A stretch of DNA of 34,309 nucleotides, taken from positions 1 to 34,309 of the forward strand of contig CAWHCT010000031.1 in NCBI GenBank assembly GCA_963827785.1, in the 5' to 3' direction. Origin of the DNA: Site-B1 sp963827785. GTDB lineage: Bacteria; Bacteroidota; Bacteroidia; Flavobacteriales; Flavobacteriaceae. Position numbers and translations under genes: made by a program. The notes under the pieces are model-generated. The model saw nothing but the letters and a program-made list of their open reading frames with translations, did not search any database and was not told the origin of the DNA. Of the stretch, positions 1 to 8,216 are shown piece after piece (the first letter of the stretch is position 1; each line of letters begins with the position of its first letter).

Positions 1-883
1 TGTCTGAGCGGTTTCTGTAATAAGCTATGACAGCATTTACGACTTCCTTAGGGCTTAAAAGCTTTACATTTAATGCAAATGATATTCGTGAATGAAACAG
101 ATAGACTTCATTGGTATCCATTGCATCCTGATAGTCACCGAATGATATTAACAGATTCTCACAGAAATATTTTAACTGCTCAGTTGCCTGCTCTCTGTTT
201 ACAGGATAATCAAAGGTCTTAGATTCAAGAAACCCAATAGTTTCTATGCCGGCTTCTTCAATGTCTTTTATAATGACACTGACGTTATTATCAAATTTAA
301 TATAGTGGGGAATAGTTTCTTTACCATTCCATTTCTTTCGGTTACTCTTATCAAAATTCCATTGACCACCTTCGGGTTGGCCCATTGCCATTAGAATATC
401 GTGTTTTTTTCGCATGTAACGATAGAAATTCTCCATGAGGAATTGTTTCTTCCCTTGGAAGAAATCTGCTAATTCAGTTCTTGATGTATAAAAATGTTCC
501 GAATCGTAAGCTGCAGTTTCAATCTGAAGTTTTTTACAAAATTCTTTTAGCTCATGGTCGAGTCTGTATTCATCCGGATGTATGTATTCAAAACGGTTTA
601 TAGCATTGTCATTTATTAATGATATGAGATTTTCAGATAATTTTTGAGTGTTATTTACATCATTTATCTTAAAATAGGCCACTTGATGACCTTTGGACTT
701 GAGTTGATCGGCAAAATCACGCATTGCTGCAAAAAAGCCAACGACTTTTTGAATATGATGTTTAACATAATCTGTTTCTTGTCGCATCTCAAACAGACAA
801 TAAAGAACGGACTCATCGGTCTTTGCAAACCATGAATGCTCTATATTGAGCTTATCTCCTAATATGAGTCTTAAGGTCTTCAT
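1..883 (-). CDS. Cryptochrome/photolyase-related protein (FeS-BCP type), 3' end missing
   Basis: This is an open frame of 294 codons that starts at the ATG at 883 and runs off the left edge of the window. The start MKTLRLILGDKLNIEHSWF, followed by the conserved stretches IHPDEYRLDHEL and KKWNGKETIP, matches the N-terminal domain of the deoxyribodipyrimidine photolyase-related family (bacterial (6-4) photolyases with an iron-sulfur cluster, as in Agrobacterium PhrB). Family members bind FAD and a lumazine antenna and repair (6-4) photoproducts with light. The cysteine ligands of the cluster and the FAD pocket lie in the missing C-terminal half, so cofactor content cannot be checked. The start codon directly abuts the stop of the DASH cryptochrome at 884, which indicates co-translation as the last visible gene of the TetR-led operon. 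Confidence 0.85.
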   Translation of the reverse strand, partial: MKTLRLILGDKLNIEHSWFAKTDESVLYCLFEMRQETDYVKHHIQKVVGFFAAMRDFADQLKSKGHQVAYFKINDVNNTQKLSENLISLINDNAINRFEYIHPDEYRLDHELKEFCKKLQIETAAYDSEHFYTSRTELADFFQGKKQFLMENFYRYMRKKHDILMAMGQPEGGQWNFDKSNRKKWNGKETIPHYIKFDNNVSVIIKDIEEAGIETIGFLESKTFDYPVNREQATEQLKYFCENLLISFGDYQDAMDTNEVYLFHSRISFALNVKLLSPKEVVNAVIAYYRNRSD

Positions 884-2194
884 TTAAAATAAACTGGTTT
901 GAAGCCACAGATTTTGATATTTAAAATTCACATCATATCGTTCAGCTTGCAGCTTAACATTAAATTTTCTGTCTCTCGGATCGTTTCCTACTCCTGAGAC
1001 ATACATCCAGTTGCCATAATTGCTGTGTACATCAAAATCAATAAGCATTGATTCAAAATAAGCAGCACCAATACGCCAATCTAATTTGAGATCCTTTGCA
1101 AAAAATGATGCTACGTTTTGCCGACCTCGATTACTCATCCAGCCTGTCTTTTTAAGTTCTATCATATTGGCATTTACAAAAGGCTCTGCGGTATTCCCAT
1201 CGATCCAATTGTTTATCAATGATGGGTCTGAACTCCAATCATACTTTTTATCCAGGATCCCTTCCAGTTTGAAGATCTTGTTGCCATGTTTCAAGGAAAT
1301 ATATTTGAAATAATCTCTCCAGATCATTTCAAAGATCAGCCAGTAGGTCGATTCATTTTTAAATTGTTTTTGTTCGAATTCATTTACCTTCCAGTAAATT
1401 GTTTTAGCCGATAAACTTCCATTTGCTAACCAGGGCGAGAATTTTGAACTGTAATCAATACCTATTAATCCATTTCGAGTTTTTTTATAAACACCTAATT
1501 TCTTTGACTCAAAAAAGTAGTTATCCAATCTTTTTAAGGCATTAGTTTCTCCTCCGTGAAAAGGGAATGCTGAATTTGGATGGGTTTCAAAACTGGAAAA
1601 ACCTAAATCTTCCAAAGTAGGAATATCGCATGACTCATCAATTATATTTTGGTTAGGCATAGGTTTCACAAAAGCCTCAGCTCTTATTTCAACGGTTTTT
1701 TCAATTTTTTTTCTAAAAATTGTAAATACTTCAGGTATATTTTGGGCTGTCATTTCAATATCCTCCGGATGATAAAGAAACTGCGAAAAGATATTATGGA
1801 TTTCAATGGTTTTTGGAATTGATCCTTTTATTTGATTTATGATGGTGGTTTCTTCCTTGGTCCATTCACTCTGATAATAAATGGAGTCAATACTAAACTT
1901 ATCGCATAATGAACTAATCATTTTTTCCGGTTGATCCTGATATACCAGAAGAGTAATGTTTAAGTTCTGAAGATTTTGTCTGAGATCTTCAATGGATTCA
2001 ATCAAGAACTTTGCTCTATATTTTTCCGTTTTTTTAAATCCAAATTTGGTGGTTTCATAATGTCTCGGGTCAAAAAAATAAACAGCTATGAGTTGGTTAT
2101 GACTATTGGTTGCTATAGATAGCAATTCATTATCATGGATCCTTAGATTATTGGAAAACCAAATTAAGCCTGTGGATTTTTGTTCCTTCTGCAT
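884..2194 (-). CDS. DASH-family cryptochrome / photolyase
   Basis: At 436 residues this has the usual length of a DASH cryptochrome. The N-terminus (LIWFSNNLRIHDNELLSIA) is the photolyase alpha/beta domain. The C-terminal FAD-binding domain carries the family signature WMSNRGRQNVASFFAKDL, then DWRIGAAYFESMLIDFDVHSNYGNW, split here as residues around 350-400, and the DASH-typical GVGNDPRDRKFNV. Family members bind FAD and MTHF and repair cyclobutane dimers, mainly in single-stranded or looped DNA; a signalling role is also possible. The gene overlaps the end of the DUF2256 gene by 31 bases and directly abuts the next photolyase-related gene. Assignment to the family is firm; repair versus photoreceptor function cannot be decided from sequence. 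Confidence 0.93.
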   Translation of the reverse strand: MQKEQKSTGLIWFSNNLRIHDNELLSIATNSHNQLIAVYFFDPRHYETTKFGFKKTEKYRAKFLIESIEDLRQNLQNLNITLLVYQDQPEKMISSLCDKFSIDSIYYQSEWTKEETTIINQIKGSIPKTIEIHNIFSQFLYHPEDIEMTAQNIPEVFTIFRKKIEKTVEIRAEAFVKPMPNQNIIDESCDIPTLEDLGFSSFETHPNSAFPFHGGETNALKRLDNYFFESKKLGVYKKTRNGLIGIDYSSKFSPWLANGSLSAKTIYWKVNEFEQKQFKNESTYWLIFEMIWRDYFKYISLKHGNKIFKLEGILDKKYDWSSDPSLINNWIDGNTAEPFVNANMIELKKTGWMSNRGRQNVASFFAKDLKLDWRIGAAYFESMLIDFDVHSNYGNWMYVSGVGNDPRDRKFNVKLQAERYDVNFKYQNLWLQTSLF

Positions 2195-2316
2195 TTTTCA
2201 CTACAATATTTTACCTCGTCCCAATTTCTTTCCCATTTTTTGCGCCAGTTAAAAGGTTTGTTACAAACCGGACAGATCTTTTTTGCTAAATGTTCTTTAT
2301 TGGGAGATCTTTTCAA
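2164..2316 (-). CDS. DUF2256 small zinc-ribbon-like protein (TTG start)
   Basis: This is a 50-residue protein with a TTG start at 2316 and a stop at 2164-2166. It contains two cysteine pairs, ICPVC and YCSEKC, on either side of the motif FNWRKKWERNWDEVKYC. This arrangement is the hallmark of DUF2256, a short family often found beside cryptochrome or photolyase genes. The pairs probably bind zinc. The first in-frame ATG is absent; a stop (TAA) lies three codons before the TTG, so TTG is the only common start codon that keeps the N-terminus MKRSPNKEHLAKK. It sits 11 bases after the SDR stop and overlaps the start of the cryptochrome by 31 bases in another frame, so all three are probably co-translated. 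Biochemical function is unknown. Confidence 0.85.
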   Translation of the reverse strand: MKRSPNKEHLAKKICPVCNKPFNWRKKWERNWDEVKYCSEKCRRNKNPQA

Positions 2317-2327
2317 TGTTATTTAAA

Positions 2328-3752
2328 TTAAACTTGAACCAACTTATTTATCATTCCCTTAAAAATAAGACCATGGAATGGCAATACACCAAACCAATAT
2401 AAGCGACCGATAATTCCTCTGGGCCTAAAGGTTGCTGTTTGATTAAGGATATTATCCTCAATTTTAAATTCCAGCCAGGCTTCACCGGGAAGTTTCATTT
2501 CGGCATATAGAAGTAGTTTCTTTTGGGTTCTGTCGGCATAGATCACTCGCCAAAAATCAAGAGCATCTCCTACGTTTAGTTCAGTTTTGTGTGTTCTGCC
2601 ACGACGCAGACCAATACCACCAAAAAGTTTATCTATGTGACCTCTAATTTTCCATAAATACGTTCTGTAGTACCAACCGGTTTCTCCACCAATTGCCCAG
2701 ATCCTGTCAAGCGTTTTTTCCGAATCTATAACAGCTCTTTCCTGATGATCTTTATAGCATCCATACGAAGGCACGTTGATATATTTATGGGCGCTATTTT
2801 TAAGTCTGCCGCTACTAATAAAGGAATCTTTCCAACTGGAAACAATACTGTTTTGTTCTATTTTTTTAAAAGCGCGTTTCACGGCCTTTTTATAGGTCAT
2901 GGGTTGAACATCAAGTAATTTATTTATATCACTTGGTTTTCCTATGATTTCAACTCCCATACTATCCACCAAAGTTGAAGCCAGTTTATAAGAAGTAGAG
3001 GTTACAAAATACAGCCAATAAGAGGATAGTTTTGGAGTCATGATCGGAACGGTCAAGATATACCGATTTAACTTCCTGATTCCGGCAAACTGCATTAACA
3101 TTTGCTTGTATGTCAATACTTCCGGGCCAAAAATATCATAAGACCTGTTATACAACTTTTCATTGCCTTTAGCCTTATTCAAAAATGACAGTACATCTCT
3201 CACAGCGATGGGCTGTGTCTTTGTGTTCAACCATTTCGGAGCTATCATAAAAGGCAATTTTTCTACCAGATCTCTGATTATCTCAAAAGAAGAACTTCCT
3301 GACCCCACAATAATTCCTGCCTTAAAAGTGGTTAAGGCATATTTCTTTGATGCCAAAGCATCTTCAACATTCTTGCGGGATGCCAGATGTTTTGATAAAT
3401 TGTCGTCATTTGTTATTCCGCTTAAGTAAATTACCTGTTTTACCTGAGTAGTTTCAAAATAGTGTTTAAAGTTTTCAGCGCACTGCGCTTCAAGAACTTT
3501 AAAATCTTCTGAAGCATTAGACATAGAATGAATCAGGTAGTAGGCAACATCAATATCCTTGGGAATATTTGTTAATGTATCAGGTTTTAGAAAGTCTGCT
3601 TCAACAATAGAAATATGTTCTTCTTCCAGATAACTCTTGTCAGCTCGCATTTTGTCCCTTACAGCACAAATAACATCGTGTTCCTCATTTACCAAAAGAG
3701 GAATCAATCGTTTACCAATATACCCGGTTGCACCTGTAACAAGAATTTTCAT
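2328..3752 (-). CDS. SDR family NAD(P)-binding protein with DUF2867 C-terminal domain
   Basis: The protein has 474 residues. Residues 1-30 form a Rossmann fold start with the GxxGxxG pattern at TGATGYIG (residues 6-13). The N-terminal half resembles NmrA-like/atypical short-chain dehydrogenases. The C-terminal part, from about residue 330, contains IWAIGGETGWYY, LRRGRTHKTELNVGD and FWRV, typical of DUF2867 fused to an SDR domain. Substrate is unknown. This fused family is commonly a neighbour of photolyase and cryptochrome genes in marine Bacteroidota, from memory. It lies 3 bases downstream of the flavin reductase and 11 bases upstream of the DUF2256 gene, in the same operon. It may produce or modify a small molecule needed by the light-dependent flavoproteins, but that is inference. 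Confidence 0.88.
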   Translation of the reverse strand: MKILVTGATGYIGKRLIPLLVNEEHDVICAVRDKMRADKSYLEEEHISIVEADFLKPDTLTNIPKDIDVAYYLIHSMSNASEDFKVLEAQCAENFKHYFETTQVKQVIYLSGITNDDNLSKHLASRKNVEDALASKKYALTTFKAGIIVGSGSSSFEIIRDLVEKLPFMIAPKWLNTKTQPIAVRDVLSFLNKAKGNEKLYNRSYDIFGPEVLTYKQMLMQFAGIRKLNRYILTVPIMTPKLSSYWLYFVTSTSYKLASTLVDSMGVEIIGKPSDINKLLDVQPMTYKKAVKRAFKKIEQNSIVSSWKDSFISSGRLKNSAHKYINVPSYGCYKDHQERAVIDSEKTLDRIWAIGGETGWYYRTYLWKIRGHIDKLFGGIGLRRGRTHKTELNVGDALDFWRVIYADRTQKKLLLYAEMKLPGEAWLEFKIEDNILNQTATFRPRGIIGRLYWFGVLPFHGLIFKGMINKLVQV

Positions 3753-3755
3753 AGT

Positions 3756-4388
3756 TTAGTTTTTAGCCGAAACACTTTTAGGACGCTGATATTCTAATCG
3801 GTCCCTGAGGACTGGGATTGTGTATCCATCTAATCCATTTATAGCGGCGACATTGGCTTTTGCCAGATCTAAATACCCGTCTGGTTTGAGAATTGAATTA
3901 TCAACATACAATTCCGATATCTGACCTATGACCAATATAGTGTTATTTGCATTAATTGGATATTCTTCTATGTATTTTAATGCTATTTGTACAGGACAAC
4001 CACTAACGAAAGGCGCGTAAAAACCATTTTTGTATTCTTCTTTAAGATTTGTCATATCAAATTCTGAGATCTCTTTATCGTATTTAGCTGACGTATGATG
4101 AGCATCCTGAATAATATTCTCATGAATATGATTAATTGTGAAAACACCTGTTTCTTTTATGTTTTCATAGGTATGTCGCATCACCGAAGTTGGTCTGACA
4201 AAAAAGCCGAGCAGGGGAGGATTGGAACCTAAATGCGTAACCGAACTAAATACAGCTACATTTGTTTTCCCGTTGTTTGATCTTGTACCAAGAAGATTTG
4301 CCGACTTAAAACCCGAACAGCTGTTAATTAAATTAATTCTGTACAGGTAGTCCATTTTATCAATCTCTTCGACACAAAATCGTTTCAT
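3756..4388 (-). CDS. Flavin reductase-like, FMN-binding split-barrel protein
   Basis: The protein has 210 residues, normal for the flavin reductase domain family. Residues about 25-100 (SANLLGTRSNNGKTNVAVFS, then PPLLGFFVRP and FTINHI) form the conserved core of the FMN-binding split barrel. Such enzymes reduce or hold FMN/FAD using NAD(P)H, or have diverged to other flavin chemistry. In this operon it could supply reduced flavin to the two photolyase/cryptochrome flavoproteins, which is inference from context. The start ATG overlaps the stop of the ABC1 gene by one base (TAATG), a sign of translational coupling. No signal peptide or membrane segment is seen, so it is cytoplasmic. Confidence 0.85.
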   Translation of the reverse strand: MKRFCVEEIDKMDYLYRINLINSCSGFKSANLLGTRSNNGKTNVAVFSSVTHLGSNPPLLGFFVRPTSVMRHTYENIKETGVFTINHIHENIIQDAHHTSAKYDKEISEFDMTNLKEEYKNGFYAPFVSGCPVQIALKYIEEYPINANNTILVIGQISELYVDNSILKPDGYLDLAKANVAAINGLDGYTIPVLRDRLEYQRPKSVSAKN

Positions 4389-5698
4389 TATAAAGTCAGA
4401 TAGTTGTTGACCTTGACATTGTTAGCCTTTAGATCGAACATTAAATTATAGAGTCCAAAGAATGTTCGGTTGATGTAGATGAAATGTTTAGAACCTCTGT
4501 TTCCATTCATTTTACGCAGTTCCGTATTCTTACTGTACTGCTCTCCTAATTCCGCTATTTTCTGAAAGAATTCAGCATCAGAAAAATCAAAACTTTCTAC
4601 ATGAAAAGGCCTTGTAAAAAGACTTAGCATATCATGAAACATTCTTGAAAAGAATTCAATTTCTTCTTTAGAATCATCGTCTCGCAAGATCTCCAGTTCA
4701 AACAATTTGTTTTTAAAGACTTTAGGGTCATTGATGTTCTCAGGTTTTGCCAATTCAAAATAGGGAATATAAAAATCGTCCGGAATAGATTTCATACATC
4801 CAAAATCGAGGGCGATAAGTTTTCCTTCTTCAGATACCAGAAAATTTCCTGGATGTGGATCGGCATGAACTTTCTTTAATTTATGCATCTGGAACATGTA
4901 AAAATCCCAAAGCGCCTGACCGAGTTTATTTGATAATTCCTGATTTGAATTATTACTTGTGAATTCAGATAAATGCTTACCATGCATCCAGTCCATTGTG
5001 ATAATTCTCTCTGATGAATATTCTTCGTAATATTGAGGAAACTCTAAATTTGGTATATGATTACATGCCTTGGCAACCGTTTTGCTTTGCTCTATTTCAA
5101 GCAAATAATTGGTTTCTTCAACCAACTTATCTTCAACTTCTTTAAAGTATTTGTCAGAATCCTTGCCCTTAATATTAAACATGCTAATTGCAATGGGTTT
5201 TACCAAAGCCAAATCTGACGCAATGCTATCAGCAACTCCAGGATATTGAATTTTCACAGCTAATTTTTTCCCATCTTTTTCTGCTTTATGCACTTGTCCA
5301 ATGCTGGCAGCATTTACTGATGTGGAATTAAAGGAGTCGAATATTTGGCTTGGTAATTTCCCAAAATATTTTTTAAATGTTTTAGTTACTAATGGAGGCG
5401 ATAATGGTGGCACGGAGAACTGTGCCAATGAAAATTTTTCAACATAGGCCTGTGGGAGAATGCTTTTATCCATACTTAACATCTGTGCCACTTTAAGTGC
5501 GCTTCCTTTCATTTTTTTCAATCCGTCATATATATCTTCAGCATTATTCTTATTTAAACGGTCTTTTGCTACAGTTTCGGTTGAAATGAGTTTGTCACCA
5601 TAATATTTTATATAATTCACACCAACTTTGGCTCCTGTCTGGACCAATTTGGAAGCACGTTGAATTTTGGTGACCGGGATACTATCTATTGTATTCAT
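4388..5698 (-). CDS. ABC1/UbiB (AarF) kinase-like family protein
   Basis: At 436 residues this is a soluble-length member of the ABC1 atypical kinase family. The family features are visible: the N-terminal KxxQ segment (MKGSALKVAQMLS, residues about 63-75; here KVAQ rather than the common KxGQ), the alanine-rich loop NAASIGQVHKA, the catalytic HADPHPGNFL, and the metal-binding DFGC. These proteins are linked to isoprenoid quinone metabolism and bind ATP, often with ATPase rather than protein kinase activity. No C-terminal membrane helices of the UbiB type are obvious. It is preceded by the TetR gene with a 1-base gap and overlaps the flavin reductase by 1 base. Its occurrence in a photolyase operon suggests a lipid or cofactor stress role rather than ubiquinone synthesis (inference). 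Confidence 0.9.
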   Translation of the reverse strand: MNTIDSIPVTKIQRASKLVQTGAKVGVNYIKYYGDKLISTETVAKDRLNKNNAEDIYDGLKKMKGSALKVAQMLSMDKSILPQAYVEKFSLAQFSVPPLSPPLVTKTFKKYFGKLPSQIFDSFNSTSVNAASIGQVHKAEKDGKKLAVKIQYPGVADSIASDLALVKPIAISMFNIKGKDSDKYFKEVEDKLVEETNYLLEIEQSKTVAKACNHIPNLEFPQYYEEYSSERIITMDWMHGKHLSEFTSNNSNQELSNKLGQALWDFYMFQMHKLKKVHADPHPGNFLVSEEGKLIALDFGCMKSIPDDFYIPYFELAKPENINDPKVFKNKLFELEILRDDDSKEEIEFFSRMFHDMLSLFTRPFHVESFDFSDAEFFQKIAELGEQYSKNTELRKMNGNRGSKHFIYINRTFFGLYNLMFDLKANNVKVNNYLTL

Positions 5699-5699
5699 A

Positions 5700-6356
5700 T
5701 TAGTTCATTTGAAATTTTTCCTTGAAAAGGAATTTCCCAAGATCTATAACTGTTTTTAAAGGCTTAATATCTATTATATCAAAACTGGCATTGACTGCTT
5801 TTTCTATAAAAATATCGGTTTTCTCAAATGATGCCGATGTATCATCTAACCAAAATTTCATTGTGAATAATAACTGCAACCAAGCAGACTCTTGAATGGA
5901 TCTTTCCTGTAATTGTTCTAATCGCTTTTGTTTTATATCGAGGGTTTCAATATCCAGCGTTTCAATATATTCTGTAAAGCTTTTCCTTAATTTGGAAAGC
6001 GCTTTAATTTTTTTCATATCACTCATGTGATCGCTCAACGCAAATGTTACATAACTTCTATTTGCTGTCAGTGTTTCAAAAAATGTGAAGTAGAAGCTCA
6101 GTAATTTGTTTCTGGCATCGAAGGTCTTATAGTCTTCATTTTTCTCTAAAACTGTCATCGTATTATCAAAGAAAGCCTTGAAAATAGATTGTTCCAATGA
6201 TTCGAAATTTCCAAAATAATTATAGAAAAGCGATTCGTTAAAATTGTTTGCCTTAGCAAAACTAAAAACCGACTTAGGTTTTTCATTGTTCTCTAAAACA
6301 TAGTTCATATAGAAACTGATCATATCAGTTGAAAGAATAATATTTTTTTTAGCCAT
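5700..6356 (-). CDS. TetR-family transcriptional regulator
   Basis: The protein has 218 residues, with an N-terminal helix-turn-helix (about residues 12-60; FAKANNFNESLFYNYFGNFE includes the recognition helix and the YxYF-type end of the TetR domain) and a helical C-terminal ligand domain. It is the first gene of the minus-strand operon and is followed one base later by the ABC1 gene. Its promoter region contains a 17-bp inverted repeat at 6412-6428 that could be its own operator, so autorepression and control of the whole photolyase operon are likely. The inducing ligand is unknown; the neighbours suggest a flavin, a light-generated product or a membrane-lipid signal. The family call rests on the N-terminal pattern and length. 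Confidence 0.82.
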   Translation of the reverse strand: MAKKNIILSTDMISFYMNYVLENNEKPKSVFSFAKANNFNESLFYNYFGNFESLEQSIFKAFFDNTMTVLEKNEDYKTFDARNKLLSFYFTFFETLTANRSYVTFALSDHMSDMKKIKALSKLRKSFTEYIETLDIETLDIKQKRLEQLQERSIQESAWLQLLFTMKFWLDDTSASFEKTDIFIEKAVNASFDIIDIKPLKTVIDLGKFLFKEKFQMN

Positions 6357-6384
6357 GATTATAATTTTATTTAGTGTAAAACTA

Positions 6385-6428
6385 CAAAATGTTTAATAAT
6401 AAGTAATAAAAGTTAAACAAACTTTAAC
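6385..6428 (-). promoter_or_regulatory. Possible promoter and operator of the TetR-led operon
   Basis: On the minus strand a TTTG (6418-6421) and an ACATTTTG (6385-6392) lie 25 bases apart. This resembles the Bacteroidota TTTG / TAnnTTTG promoter, though the spacing is long and the second box lacks the TA. The -33 candidate sits inside a perfect inverted repeat, GTTAAA-CAAAC-TTTAAC (6412-6428). A TetR dimer bound there would block the promoter. Binding is inferred, not shown. Confidence 0.35.
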
Positions 6429-6579
6429 ATAGATTTAGCGAAGTAATCAAAATGACACTTATTTTAGCTTTAGGAGCAAACAGGAATATTAATTAAAAAA
6501 CTATTTAATCTTTTATTAACAAGGAGTATAATTTTATTTATTTAACTTTAAAAAATCTTAAAAAACAACTTAATTAATT

Positions 6580-7422
6580 ATGAAAAAATTACTTTTTAGT
6601 GCCTTAGCTTTATTCATGACTTTTGGAATAAACGCTCAAATTGAAACCCCTCAACCAAGTCCTTTTGCTAAAATGGAGCAAGTAGTTGGTCTGACAGATG
6701 TGTCTATTGAATATTCTCGTCCTGCAATGAGAGGAAGAACGATTTTTGGTGATCTGGTTCCTTATGATAAACTTTGGAGAACCGGAGCCAATGCCAATAC
6801 TAAAATTACGTTTAGTGATGATGTATCTGTTGGTGGTACTGAACTTAAAGCCGGTACCTATGCTATTTTCACAAAACCGGGAATGGAATCATGGGACGTT
6901 ATTTTTTATTCTGATGCCACAAACTGGGGAACACCTCAAAACTGGGATGAGAGTAAAGTTGCAGCTACAGTTAATGCACCAGTTAACGCAATGCCTTTTA
7001 ATGTGGAGTCCTTCACAATTATGTTGGGGAACCTTACAAGTAATTCAGCGGAACTTGGTTTCCTTTGGGAAGGTGCTTATGTTGGAGTCACTATTGCGGT
7101 TCCAACGGACACTAAAGCAACTGCCAGTATTGAAAAAGTAATGGCAGGTCCCGGAGCTGGAGATTATTTTTCGGCAGCCGTATATTACTTAAATGAAGGT
7201 AAGGATATGAATAAAGCGAAGGTGTGGATAGATAAGGCAACTCAGATGACAGAAAAGGAACCAAGATTTTGGTTTTTACGTCAAAAATCACTGATTTATG
7301 CTAAGCTTGGCGATAAGAAAGGAGCTATTGAAAGTGCCAAAAAATCAATGGAATTAGCAGAGAAAGCTGGTAATGCAGACTATGTTAAAATGAATCAGGA
7401 CTCCTTAAAAGAGTGGATGTAA
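6580..7422 (+). CDS. DUF2911 secreted protein with C-terminal TPR-like region
   Basis: The protein has 280 residues. Residues 1-19 form a signal peptide ending at NAQ. Residues about 25-165 match DUF2911 (VSIEYSRPAMRGRTIFGDLV, WRTGANANT, LKAGTYAIFT), a domain frequent in Bacteroidota secreted proteins and of unknown biochemical role. The C-terminal segment from about residue 185 (YYLNEGKDMNKAKVWIDKAT, then RQKSLIYAKLGDKKGAIESA) looks like one or two tetratricopeptide helices. It is monocistronic: the TetR operon diverges upstream and a hairpin terminator follows at 7475. The divergent region 6357-6579 (223 bases) holds no other gene that I can see; its plus-strand promoter is unclear. Confidence 0.9.
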   Translation: MKKLLFSALALFMTFGINAQIETPQPSPFAKMEQVVGLTDVSIEYSRPAMRGRTIFGDLVPYDKLWRTGANANTKITFSDDVSVGGTELKAGTYAIFTKPGMESWDVIFYSDATNWGTPQNWDESKVAATVNAPVNAMPFNVESFTIMLGNLTSNSAELGFLWEGAYVGVTIAVPTDTKATASIEKVMAGPGAGDYFSAAVYYLNEGKDMNKAKVWIDKATQMTEKEPRFWFLRQKSLIYAKLGDKKGAIESAKKSMELAEKAGNADYVKMNQDSLKEWM

Positions 7423-7474
7423 AAAATATTGACTCCTATTATTGATTGATAGCGAGCTATGAAAATAGCTAATT

Positions 7475-7502
7475 GGCGTAACCTTAGGGTTGCGCCTCTT
7501 TT
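7475..7502 (+). terminator. Rho-independent terminator after the DUF2911 gene
   Basis: The arms GGCGTAACC (7475-7483) and GGTTGCGCC (7488-7496) pair with one G-U wobble across the loop TTAG and are followed by TCTTTT. The tail favours the plus strand. It lies 52 bases after the DUF2911 stop and touches the 3' end of the convergent XRE gene. Confidence 0.75.
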
Positions 7503-7702
7503 CATTCATGATCTTCGAGAATGAAAATGTCTTCAACCGACTTATTAAATAATCTGGCAATTTTAAGGGCCAAAACTGTAGAAGGAACATACTTGTTTTT
7601 CTCCATAGCATTAATAGTTTGTCTGCTGACTCCAATCTTTTCGGCCAATGCCGCCTGAGTCAGGTCATGAATAGCTCGTTCTACTTTTAAATTATTCTTC
7701 AT
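7502..7702 (-). CDS. Small XRE-type helix-turn-helix regulator
   Basis: This 66-residue protein is almost entirely a Cro/XRE helix-turn-helix: LTQAALAEKIGVSRQTINAM (about residues 14-33) contains both helices, and the C-terminus ARLFNKSVEDIFILED is the usual end of the short stand-alone family. It overlaps the upstream membrane-protein gene by 11 bases, so the two are translated together. Paired genes of a short XRE regulator and a small multi-span membrane protein are common in Gram-positives and Bacteroidota; the regulator usually acts on its own operon. A second frame open across the same bases (7405-7635) is a shadow. Confidence 0.9.
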   Translation of the reverse strand: MKNNLKVERAIHDLTQAALAEKIGVSRQTINAMEKNKYVPSTVLALKIARLFNKSVEDIFILEDHE

Positions 7703-8162
7703 GGCTGATGGATCTTAATTTTAAAAAGTTAAACCTGAATATGAAAAACAATAGTGGTGTAAACATATTAAAGACCAGGACATCAAAAAAAGCAAGTTCA
7801 TAAACAAAAATTATGGTAAGAATTAAAATTGCATAATTAAAAATAATCGCCCAAACCAGTGAGTCTTTTCGAAGTTTATAAATATATTCATCTTCAACCT
7901 TTTCTCTTGTAAAACCAACCAGTAATCCGCCTGCAATAATTGCCAGTGCAATTAGCTCGTCCAGGATGCTGTTCTCAGTTATCTGAAAGAATCCTTTTTC
8001 GCTTTCGATAAATGATTCACTATAGATAGATAAAACGTTGACCGTTAAAGCATCCGATTCGTAATCGCTTAAATAAATAAAGATCCCTCCTATAAGTCCC
8101 AGTATAAAAAGTATCCATCCAACAGTTTTGTATTTGTTCGGCAATAAATAATTTGTTTTCAT
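7692..8162 (-). CDS. Four-span membrane protein paired with the XRE regulator
   Basis: I do not recognise a named family. The 156-residue protein has four hydrophobic segments: about residues 14-31 (VGWILFILGLIGGIFIYL), 67-84 (ELIALAIIAGGLLVGF), 103-122 (VWAIIFNYAILILTIIFVYE) and 124-143 (AFFDVLVFNMFTPLLFFIF). A loop of about 35 residues lies between the first two. The start ATG at 8162 lies 22 bases downstream of a clear promoter -7 box (8185-8192). It is the first gene of a two-gene operon with the XRE regulator. It could be a sensor that controls, or is controlled by, the regulator; sequence gives no further hint. Confidence 0.7.
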   Translation of the reverse strand: MKTNYLLPNKYKTVGWILFILGLIGGIFIYLSDYESDALTVNVLSIYSESFIESEKGFFQITENSILDELIALAIIAGGLLVGFTREKVEDEYIYKLRKDSLVWAIIFNYAILILTIIFVYELAFFDVLVFNMFTPLLFFIFRFNFLKLRSISHEE

Positions 8163-8184
8163 TGTCTTATTATTTTAATATTAT

Positions 8185-8216
8185 CAAAAGTAAAGAAAAC
8201 TTTACATATAGACAAA
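8185..8216 (-). promoter_or_regulatory. Promoter of the membrane protein/XRE operon
   Basis: On the minus strand, TTTG (8213-8216) is followed after exactly 20 bases by TACTTTTG (8185-8192). Both boxes match the Bacteroidota consensus TTTG / TAnnTTTG at a favoured spacing, about 22 bases before the ATG at 8162. Confidence 0.65.

Noticed and set aside
644..835. Plus-strand open frame of 63 codons at the left end
   Set aside because: It is the opposite strand of the photolyase-related gene and has no family features.
6746..7141. 131-codon plus-strand frame inside the DUF2911 gene
   Set aside because: Out-of-frame shadow with biased composition and no domain signal; the DUF2911 frame is clearly the coding one.
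7405..7635. 76-codon minus-strand frame overlapping the XRE gene
   Set aside because: It crosses the terminator, and the XRE frame on the same strand has a complete helix-turn-helix.
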